Below, piece by piece: positions 36,201-45,368 of a stretch of 64,000 nt of DNA. The stretch comes from Halichondria panicea. Lineage: Eukaryota > Porifera > Demospongiae > Suberitida > Halichondriidae. Each line of letters starts with the position of its first letter. The first letter of the stretch is position 1. Location: contig NC_087390.1 in the NCBI RefSeq assembly GCF_963675165.1, forward strand, positions 4,535,301 through 4,599,300, read 5' to 3'. The position numbers and the translations under genes are program-made. The notes beneath the pieces are model-generated. The model worked only from the letters and a program-made list of their open reading frames with translations. It did no database searches and was not told the origin of the DNA.

Positions 36201-39200
36201 CAATTGAATTTGTGTCAAATTAGTATGCTACACACGTCTACAAGCACTTTGGTGTACATATTCGTAGGTATATTGATTTACGAATTTGTAATTTTCCCGA
36301 TATTAAGAAACAAAATACCCAGCATTCTAAAACGAATTGGCATTGCTTTTTTTATGATAACACTTGCAAGTTTACTACTTGTGGCTATGGAATTAGTGCA
36401 TTCGTTCTATCCTGAAACATATCGAGTACTTCTCATCTTAAACGCCATATACTCGGCAGCTACAACATTGTGTACACAAATTATAGCAACTTCAATGCTA
36501 GAGTTTTTTTGTGCTCAAGCACCCTACAACATGAGAGCACTGTTTGCTGGTTATGTGGCATTTTTGCTGGTCGCCATTTTCACATTAAGTGGATTAGGTC
36601 AGGAGATTCATCATCAAATTTGTGTTCGTGGTAGCAAAGATAACAACTGTTACATAGTGTTTGCTGGTGTGAAGACAGTGACTAGTTTGCTGGCATTCAT
36701 TCAGTACTGTGTTGCAGCTCGCTGGTACAAGAGGAGAGTGAGAGATGAGGGTTACGATACACAGAGAGTTGTGGAAGAGGTCTATGATCGAATCCTCACA
36801 TCAGCCGTCAACCATTATAGGAGACACTGAAGATTTTGTGCAACAATTTAGATGAGTTATATGTAACTGATAGTCTTATATACGTATGTATCAGAACTTA
36901 GACACATGGCGGCGATGCAGCGCAGCCGATGTTAACATCACAAACATAAGATGAGTGTACGTGTAACTGTGTGAACAATTATGAGTATTTACTTGATTAA
37001 TTAAACGCCCGGGCATTTATCTGGGGCGTTTAAATGAGATGGGCGCTTATTCGAAATGGGCGTTTATTGCTGTAAACTCTTGCACAGCAGCAGTTATTCA
37101 GCTCTCAGTATCTCTCTCTTTGCCATTATGAATAGTATCTATAGTAGTATTCTATGCTGCCACATGCTTGCAACTGGTTCCACGGGCTACTTCAGCTCCA
37201 CTCACAGCTAGTGCTACGCCCCCTATACATGGGCAATAGGCGTTTATTTTAAAGACAAAGCTTTTACTATGGGCGTTTAATTGAAGTAAATACGGTATAT
37301 GCATGCATTACAAGTATATCCAGTAACAAAATTAACATATCCATGGATAATGCGGGAATTACAACAAAATAATATTACTATTGCACGAAAGTAAGCACAA
37401 TGTAATAGTGGCACGTTCCCATAAATATAATTGAATACCTGATTGACCTATTACTTATAACGTAAACTTTCTAACGCTATTATTATGACGTATAGGGTAC
37501 TTGTATAAAACTCTCACCAATCATTCCATGAGAGTCTTTGGGCTGAGTGGCCACAGAGTCCCAGATCATGTCAAGATGGTTGCTCATATATCGCACAAAA
37601 AAGCTCAAACCAACATCTTTCAGTTCCACCTTCAGACACAAAGTAAAACAATACATAATATTCAATTTAGCCAAAAAGGATAGGGATTAGAAACGAACAT
37701 TTTTACGTGAAACACCCCACGTTAAATAGGGCGTGGCTAAAACTATAGAAGTTGTAGTCAGCATGCTCATTACCTGTCTTGACTACCATACAATGTACTG
37801 TACAGAAATTGATCACCTTAATGTTGCCATTACGCTAATTCTAAATGGTCGACTAAGCAATCCAGCCACTATCACTAAACAAATAAATGCTATACATGTA
37901 AGAATAATAGCCCTTAATATGAAGTCGTGGGAGGTCAAGGCTTGTGATGTGTTTAAAGCAGTTTGAGGGACTATACTGCAAACGTTTATGACAGTACAGC
38001 AGTATGAAGCCATTTTATGTATACTTAGATACATAATAACCAAGCCAAGCAATGTCCTTTGCTGTTTTGACTTCACAGCAGGAAAAGATAAAAGTTGACA
38101 TAGAATTTCAAGCCACAACTCAATAAAAATTCAAAACAGAGTAAGTGGTGTAACTTAATAGAGTACCTCCCAGCCCTGAGTGATTGCTAGTGGATAGAAG
38201 AGCAAAAACAATTACAGAACGATCAACCACGAAAATATTCGCGATCGCTAAATCATAAGCGGAGTGTTGCAACTGTTTACGCAGAGTGGGCCGGTCGTTT
38301 CCAATCCCTGTCCTTTTCTATCTATGGTTTAGCAGAAGAGCAGCTACGTACACTGACCATCTATACATGTATGCACTTGTCAATTGTATTTATTATTTTT
38401 TGTCAATTGTATTTATTTATCTATACATGTATGCACTTGTTATTAGCACTCGAAACCAGGAGCACATGAGGGGATAGAGTGTCTTACACTACGCGGATTT
38501 TGTATCGTCCATCCCCTCATGTGCTCCTGATGAAACTCATTGCACGCCATCAACCCACCTTCACTTCAGGGACCTGTACATCACTATCAGCCTCCGACAC
38601 AGTAAGCTTGCCTCCACTCAGTGAAATCCTTTCCACATTCTTAACGCTCAGTTTCACTTTATCACCGATATAGAGCATTTTTCCTTCCAGTGCAAACCTC
38701 ATCCTGGTAACAGTGGAGTCTTTGTAGGCAGAGTGTTTCACGACCAATCCCAACCCGCCAATCCACGTAACTTCCTCCCTAACTTTGTCTGGTACGAAGA
38801 GAGCATTCATTTGAAGGATACTGTTACTGATGAGGTTAAAGGTGAAGTTGTGTTCACCCTGTACTGAGTAGCAGAGCAACTGACCATTGGGTAACAGGAT
38901 GCTATAGTGAGGATCGTCGCCTAGGCCAATCCTCCCTGGGGGGTGGGTGAAAGTTCATTACTTAATGTGTTTTGGAACAAACTACAAGTGATTGGACTAT
39001 ATAGATTTGTTAGACAAAGCAAATAGTCGACAAAAACCTGCGTGACTCCTAATGCGTATGTATACTTGAGTTAATTAAGCTTTTTAGCGATCTGGTAATC
39101 TACACTCACAGTAATAGAGATAGACGAATACATACTACAAGCTGAGAGTGCACAAACACAGCTTACTATCATTGTCCTCAATGAAGACAGTAGCTCTGTT

Positions 39201-42200
39201 GATGGTCCCAATCACGATATCTGGCTGGCTGGCAGAGGGCAACATCAGTTCCACAGAGAAGGACTCTGTTTCCTCTACGATCGAGTCTTCTCTGATCTGA
39301 ATGCCAAACTGAGACTCAGTGCTTGTAGCTGCTAGCGTGTGAGTGATGCTGACCTCCGCATCAGGGAATGGCCCATAGTCAAGACCACCTGCAGTAATAA
39401 ATTGGGCTGAAAGCAATCAATATAATTATACATATTACGTGTCGAAAGAGAGCTGTGTAAAAAGAGGTTTTTTCATAATTATATATATATATAATATGCA
39501 TGATTTTAAAATCAAAAGTTTGGGCACACCATCTTTGACGAGGAATTATGTAAAACAGATAATACATGCAGACAGTTCTTTGCGAACCCACCCAATGCAG
39601 ATTCGTCCCTGAGTAAAATGATCACATCAATGTCCATGGCAGTCACAGCCGACTTTGTGATGGTGATAGTGACAAAACTGTCACCTTCCTCAGAGAAGTA
39701 CACTGAACTGGAAAGTTCCACAGCAATTTCTAAAACTGCAATAGAGTTAATAACTATTCAGTCAGGTGTATACTAAGATTTCTGTTTTCGTAAGGAAAAT
39801 TCACTAGTTTTATATATAATATTGAGCATACAATTATAGAAAATCAAAATTAACAATAGACAAGACTCACTCTGACAGGATGGTTCTGCCCCGGACCAGG
39901 TGGAGTCGGCCTGACAGATTCTAGTGGAAGCCCCGACTAGATCGAACCCAGTGTTGCAGCTGTATGTGGCAATAGACCCCAACACTGTTGAAAACAGAAC
40001 CACTTGTCCATTGGCAGGATTTGGCAGAGCTCCGCAGTCAACAACTGAATTAGATGTGGATTTGGTAATGAAAGGAATGCTCTATATATACTTATGTATA
40101 TACCATTAGGCATGATTTCAAGATTCTGAGTATTGAACATCTACAATAACTGTATAAAATATACTGCATGTGTACCACCGTTAACACAATAAGGACTCAC
40201 TCTGACAGGATGGTTCTGCCCCGGACCAGGTGGAGTCGGCTTGACAGAATCTAGTGGTGAAACCAACTAGATCGAACCCAGTGTTGCAGCTGTATGTGGC
40301 AGTAGACCCCAACACTGTTGAAAACAGAACCACTTGTCCATTGGCAGGATTTGGCAGAGCTCCGCAGTCAACAACTGAAGGTGTGGATTTGGGAATGCTC
40401 TATATAACTTATGTATATACCATTAGGCATGATTTGAGTATTGAACATCTAGGAAAATATGCTGCATGCATGTGTACCACTGGCGTCCGTTAATACAATA
40501 AGGACTCACTCTGACAGGATGGTTCTGCCCCGGACCAGGTGGAGTCGGCCTGACAGATTCTAGTGGAAGCCCCAACTAGATCGAACCCAGTGTTACAGCT
40601 GTATGTGGCAATAGACCCCAACACTGTTGAAAACAGAACCACTTGTCCGTTGGTAGGATTTGGCAGAGCTCCGCAGTCAACAATGGCAACAACTGAATAA
40701 GTGAATTTGATAATATAATTTTTTGTCCTTTGTCATGCATGGAGTATAGATACAGATGCTTCATTTTCATATATGGCTAGGTTTGCTTACTTTGAAGGCC
40801 TCTTCAGACTTGTGTGTAGCAAAATCTGTTAGGTATTCTACTTAGTATTAGTTAGCACTATACATGTATAGGAGATTTACCACGTATTAATTATTCTATG
40901 CCAGGAAACTATAGGACACAAACACATGCATTGAACATCTGTATTAGGATAACTGTTGTGTACCATTGACACTAGACAGGACTCACTCTGACATGATGGT
41001 TCTGCCCCGGACCAGGTGGAGTCAGCCTGACAGATTCTAGTGGAAGCCCCGACTAGATCGAACCCAGTGTTGCAGCTGTATGTGGAAATAGACCCCAACA
41101 CTGTTGAAAACAGAACCACTTGTCCATTGGCAGGATTTGGCAGAGCTCCGCAGTCAACAACTGAAGATATGGATTTGGTAATGAAAGGAATGCTCTATAT
41201 ATACTTATGTAGATATGGATTTGGTAATGAAAGGAATGCTCTATATATACTTATGTATATACCATTAGGCATGATTTCAAGATTCTGAGTATATGATAAC
41301 TGTATAAAATATGCTGCATGCATGTGTACCACCGTTAATACAATAAGGACTCACTCTGACAGGATGGTTCTGCCCCGGACCAGGTGGAGTCGGCCTGACA
41401 GATTCTAGTGGAAGCCCCGACTAGATCAAACCCAGTGTTGCAGCTGTATGTGGCAATAGACCCCAACACTGTTGAAAACAGAACCACTTGTCCATTGGCA
41501 GGATTTGGCAGAGCTCCGCAGTCAACAACTGAAGATGTGGATTTGGTAATGAAAGGAATGCTCTATATTATATACTTATGTATAATTATACCATTAGGCA
41601 TAATTTCAAGATTCTGAGTATTGAACATCTAGGATAACTGTATAAATTATGCTGCATGTGTACCACTGTTAATACAATAAGGACTCACTCTGACAGGATG
41701 GTTCTGCCCCGGACCAGGTGGAGTCGGCCTGACAGATTCTAGTGGAAGCCCCGACTAGATCGAACCCAGTGTTACAGCTGTATGTGGCAGTAGACCCCAA
41801 CACTGTTGAAGGCAGAACCACTTGTCCGTTGGTAGGATTTGGCAGAACTCCACAGTCAATAACTGCAAAAGTGGTTTTGAAGAACTGCTGTAATATATAC
41901 ATGACGTACATACTGTAAAGCATAATAAAGTGAGGCTATTGAAAGCAAAACTTTTATCTCGACAACTAAAAATATCAAGTGTCTATAATTATATATAGGA
42001 TAACTATTGGTACAATAAACAATAGATAAGACTCACTCTGACAGGATGGTTCTGCCCCGGACCAGGTGGAGTCGGCCTGACAGAATCTAGTGGCAAAACC
42101 AACTAGATCGAACCCAGTGTTACAACTGTATGTGGCAGTAGACCCCAACACAGTTGAAAACAGAACCACTTGTCCGTTGGTAGGATTTGGCAAAGCTCCG

Positions 42201-45041
42201 CAGTCAACGACTGAATATGTGGATTTGATAATGAAAGGAATATACTTATGTATACCATGATAGGCATGATTTCAAGATTCTGAGTATTGAACATCTAGTA
42301 TAAAATATGCTGCATGTGTACCACCGTTAATACAATAAGGACTCACTCTGACAGGATGGTTCTGCCCCGGACCAGGTGGAGTCGGCCTGACAGATTCTAG
42401 TGGAAGCCCCGACTAGATCGAACCCAGTGTTACAGCTGTATGTGGCAGTAGACCCCAACACTGTTGAAGGCAGAACCACTTGTCCGTTGGTAGGATTTGG
42501 CAGAGCTCCGCAGTCAATAACTGAATAGAAATCAGAGATGAATAACTCAAGCATGCAAAAAATAATGTGATTGAATAATGATGATTCACATTGCTGATTT
42601 TCATTACTATAAATCTGTCCCTATTGATTATCAACAGAAGACAGTTATGGAGGCAGGGATGTGCCCACACTGGTTGGTCGGTGGTGCTTGGACAAAAATT
42701 AATAACCATCACATACAAACAACCACGTCCTAGCTTTACTACATACTGGAGTTTGCAGAATCTTTGCAACACATAACTAAAAGTGTTGAGCTGTGGTTCC
42801 ATATAAATACTCACACATTTAAGTAGTAAAACAGACCACAGTGCGTACACAAAATCCATACAAGGACGCTTTTACTGGTGTGTTGCAAAGATTCAGCAAA
42901 CTCCAGTAAAGAGGCAAATTTGTGAGAGTGCATGAGCTACAATTTAGAAAATTCTGGGCACATGCATCACATGGTTATAATTATGTATATACAATACGTA
43001 CTTACTAACTGTTATACAATGTATGTTACCTTGCACTTGCTCTTCAATAACCGCTGTCCTTTGGTTAGCCCAATAGTTTACTCTGACTTGGACTACAGCA
43101 AACCTGTATTCACATGCAGTTCGTACATGATGACCATGAATCCAGTGAACATAATTTATTGCATTTGGAATACATGTTTTGGTGAAAGGAATAGAAACAG
43201 AAAACATATAATTATAGCTATAATATACATACCACTGTTGGCAGGAAGAACATCTAATATGCATGCATGACCATGAACATAATTGTTTGTATTCAGAATA
43301 CGTACACTGGTTTTGGTGAAAGGAATAGAAACAGAAAACTTAATTATGCTATCATACCACTGTTGGCAGGAAGAACAACATGCTCATACTAAGGGATCCA
43401 TATAAGTATGCTAACAAACTAACTGCATGCCGTTGTAGTTAAGTGCTATTAAGTGCACGGTACAGATAGACACAGGTATAATCTCAGTCAGGTACAAGTG
43501 GCTTACCCAAACCAAATGCTTCCTGAGCCAGCAGCTGGGGCTGTCCATGTGAACGTTTCACTGGTTTTGAATGATGCTGAGTTGTGGGTCACTGATCCCT
43601 ATACAGTCATACAAGTGCATATAACTGTATTTAGATCATGTTTGCCATAAATACTGCAATTTGATTGGCTAAAGGAAGTGTTCTATCCAACTTAGAAAAT
43701 CCTGTACTTATTTAGAAAATCATTTACTTACTTAGAAAATCATGTACTTCACTTAGAAAATCATGTAGCAAAGATAAGATAAGAACATTCAAATCTGATT
43801 GACTTATGGTTGCTATGATCTAAAATGCTTAGACACTGTTTAGGAAGTTTCCACATGATTTAGAAGTCCTCAGGGCTAGTAGAACCCTCACTGCGTTCGG
43901 GATACTACAACCAGCCCTTTGGGCTTCTAAATCATGTAGAAACTTCCTAAACAGTGTCTAACTATTATATAGCGGGAATTTTCCTGAGGTGCAAAATTTC
44001 ACAATTTTCGAGGGAAAAGCAGTTAACGCGAAAATTAAAACTGCTCCAACGCACCGGTATTTCATATGCAAAGATATTGGTGGGTGTGGTTTCCTGGCAT
44101 TGAAATGCGAATATTAGAATCCTGCTGCTGAGGGCGCTCGAGCCAAATAAAATGTACGCCTGCGAAATTTCCCGCTATATACGAGTGATGCGTGCATGGT
44201 ATACCGTATTACTAGAATATTTTGCGGGTTAAAAGCAAACGAGCCAAATCAGCAGAAAATTTGACCCTTTGCAATCTAACTATTGCGTTCTGGCAAGGAT
44301 CGTGTGTGTTTACTAGTAGGTTTTGCGGATTTTATTGTTGCGAATTGATCAACCATCGCAAAGTTTGCAAAAATGTTTGATACTCACAATAGTGATACGA
44401 TACACATGCATGCATACACGCAGAGCCCTATATATATACTTTCGATTGAGAGCCCGGCCCTCTTTAGAATTCCGCCCAAATTTTGCACGCCATGCAGTGT
44501 TCATCTGCATGCATAACTATACTGTCGAACTACAGACAATAATTAGCTCATACCGCGGAAGGTGAACACGATCCTAGCCTAGTGGTGGCTGCAGTAATCT
44601 GAGTGAATGATCCCAGCACAGTAGTATCGTCTGCACGTTGTCTTCCCTGGATCAGGAAACCACGAAACATTTCTCCAGAGTTTCCACGCAGAGTGACTGT
44701 AAAAATATTGTGTTTGGCAAGGGCATAATACACAACATCGTACAATACACAACATTGTACACATCTATATAGCAATACTGAATCACACATGCAGCAGCAC
44801 ATTTACTTTGATAAGTGTTCCCGGGCTCGTAAAAGAGCGAGCCTCCCACATCAAAGGCACTAACATCAATGTTGTAAGGCACTGAATTGGTGTTTGGTGG
44901 TGCTCCATGACGGGTGGGGTCAGGAGACAGGCTGCTGCATGCTGCCCCCGGTGCACCAGAAGAGAAACAATCAACCTGATAAATTATTGATAACAACACT
45001 GCTACTGCACACAGCAACTTGACCAAGAAAAGCTCTTCCAT
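33245..45041 (-). CDS. Reeler - 8 sushi - Calx-beta - ITIH C-terminal secreted protein
   Basis: Large extracellular protein, 1020 residues, 17 exons, all phases matching. Exons in transcription order: 44807-45041, 44554-44696, 43507-43598, 43030-43103; eight sushi exons (42347-42520, 42037-42210, 41689-41862, 41355-41528, 40987-41160, 40510-40692, 40201-40374, 39871-40044); 39592-39735, 39167-39406, 38559-38935, 37518-37629, 33245-33489. A signal peptide (LLCAVAVLLSIIYQVDC) precedes a Reeler domain (GAPGAACSSL, VPYNIDVS, FRGFLIQGR, VTHNS, FTWTAPAAGSG). Each sushi exon encodes one CCP module with four Cys. Exons 13-14 form one Calx-beta domain (GGLDYG, EDSIVEETESFSVEL, ATVFIEDND). The last three exons match the C-terminal region of inter-alpha-trypsin inhibitor heavy chains (DDPHYSILLPNGQLLCYSVQG, HGMIGQFF, QLCWTAMNPG, GHYFDYLV). 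No von Willebrand A or VIT domain is present. Likely matrix or humoral protein; role unknown. Confidence 0.92.
34009..35150. repeat. Three tandem copies of a roughly 388-bp unit upstream of POT copy 2
   Basis: Units start at about 34009, 34413 and 34801 with AGCCAAaACTGCATGGTTTA and are nearly identical. Unit 1 has an 18-bp internal duplication (TGGCAAGCTGTATAC); unit 3 lacks a short piece near 35070 and 35120. Sequence resembling the unit's end (TTTTTGATAAGnCA, CACCTGCTAAAGACAC) also precedes POT copy 1 at 27613-27685. The unit therefore seems to be amplified 5' flank of the transporter. The short open frame within it is an accident. Confidence 0.9.
35280..36830 (+). CDS. POT/SLC15-like transporter, copy 2, nested in an intron
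   Basis: Intronless, 516 residues, paralogous to 27810-29369 along the whole length, with long identical blocks (SGWLADAK.GNY.VVKAGLI, SSRISSFITWY, LNRSALTYWEED, KSRYGGPFTTEQVEDVKTIL, FCAQAPYNMRALFAGYVAF). About 12 membrane segments; the ExxER motif is again missing. It lies antisense inside the 4-kb last intron (33490-37517) of the Reeler-sushi-ITIH gene. Both ends of the frame are intact and its differences from copy 1 are largely conservative, so both copies look maintained. Upstream flank is the triplicated 388-bp unit. Confidence 0.82.
   Translation: MCRYRPRWFYSKKALLILFWITTVSFSVQQLFNGRLAISRSELGEFKWLAVVPMATALLSAVVSGWLADAKIGNYGVVKAGLILLFIASVLASVLVLSDEIVRHNKWILITVVTALASLLGIGSLALLTTSLQLGLDQMPDASSSRISSFITWYVFSVNVGFWIGEILTTLEKKCISNDKLSTQVTKVLSLAPVVCTGIALAINFLFARTWLIIEPRASQSIKTIYQILKFAAKHKAPLNRSALTYWEEDVPSRIDLGKSRYGGPFTTEQVEDVKTILRLLLLSFSLWIIAASLGIQPTRLSFYDDWQLNLCQISMLHTSTSTLVYIFVGILIYEFVIFPILRNKIPSILKRIGIAFFMITLASLLLVAMELVHSFYPETYRVLLILNAIYSAATTLCTQIIATSMLEFFCAQAPYNMRALFAGYVAFLLVAIFTLSGLGQEIHHQICVRGSKDNNCYIVFAGVKTVTSLLAFIQYCVAARWYKRRVRDEGYDTQRVVEEVYDRILTSAVNHYRRH
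36995..37295. mobile_element. Inverted-repeat MITE
   Basis: Left TTAATTAAACGCCCGGGC and right GGGCGTTTAATTGAAGTAAATACGGTA face each other, with internal GGGCGTTTATT phrases in both directions. The phrase family also occurs around 7262-7390. It lies in the penultimate-exon flank of the host intron. Confidence 0.6.
39871..42520 (-). repeat. Array of eight near-identical sushi exons with their introns
   Basis: Eight exons of 174 nt (one of 183 nt at 40510-40692, with three extra codons before the first Cys), spaced about 310-480 bp. Each starts and ends in phase 1, so any number can be spliced without changing frame. Introns are also similar (GGTATATACATAAG-type and GATTTTCAAG phrases recur). 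Exons differ at few sites (for example GQVVLFSTVLGS against GQVVLPSTVLGS). This is recent tandem duplication of an exon-intron unit. The copy at 40987 reads CCATCATGT for CCATCCTGT, which changes Ser-Cys coding context little. Confidence 0.93.
43829..43966. mobile_element. Fold-back element in a Reeler-gene intron
   Basis: TTAGACACTGTTTAGGAAGT and ACTTCCTAAACAGTGTCTAA are inverted ends, followed inward by ATGATTTAGAAG and CTTCTAAATCAT. About 138 bp with a short loop. Confidence 0.75.
43966..44181. mobile_element. Inverted-repeat MITE
   Basis: TATATAGCGGGAATTTTC and GAAATTTCCCGCTATATA bound about 216 bp; the interior has CGAAAATTAAAACTGC and GGTGTGGTTTCC phrases. It directly abuts the fold-back element at 43829-43966. 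Confidence 0.7.
44202..44402. mobile_element. MITE family B copy
   Basis: Left end TACCGTATTACTAGAATATT; interior GAGCCAAATCAGCAG, GACCCTTTGCAATC, GCAAGGATCGTGTGTG, GCGAATTGATCAACCATCGC. Matches 58388-58608 in inverted orientation. The right terminus is eroded. Confidence 0.7.
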
Positions 45042-45368
45042 GTTAGCAAGCTAGAATTGCTAGTTTTAGGTAGTTCTAAAATTTAGCTATGAGTTCACCG
45101 AGGTATATTCACAGTTAAACACTAAACAGGTTTATAATTAGTTGGCAGGTTGCAGTTTCCTAGTACAAAAACAGCAAATCTTGTTGTCTTAATTAAAACA
45201 GAAGCAACATACTTACCGGTATATGCGTACGTACCATGCACCAGGGCCAGTGCAGTGAGTTCTATCTACCCGCGCGCAGTGCAAGGCTCCGAGTGGTACC
45301 ATAGCCTTGTGTCGAGTCCACGCCGCGCTAGCCTCCATTCCGTTAATTTTCAAAACTTGTGAATCCAA

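Noticed and set aside
39924-41617. Repeated plus-strand open frames (EAPTRSNPVLQLYV type)
   Set aside because: They are antisense shadows of the sushi exons.
39871-42520. Regular repeats with similar spacers, CRISPR-like at first sight
   Set aside because: The repeats are 174-nt sushi exons with splice sites in a eukaryotic gene.
43453-43650. Plus-strand frame with PNQMLPEPAAGAVHV
   Set aside because: Antisense of Reeler exon 43507-43598, which joins its neighbours in phase.
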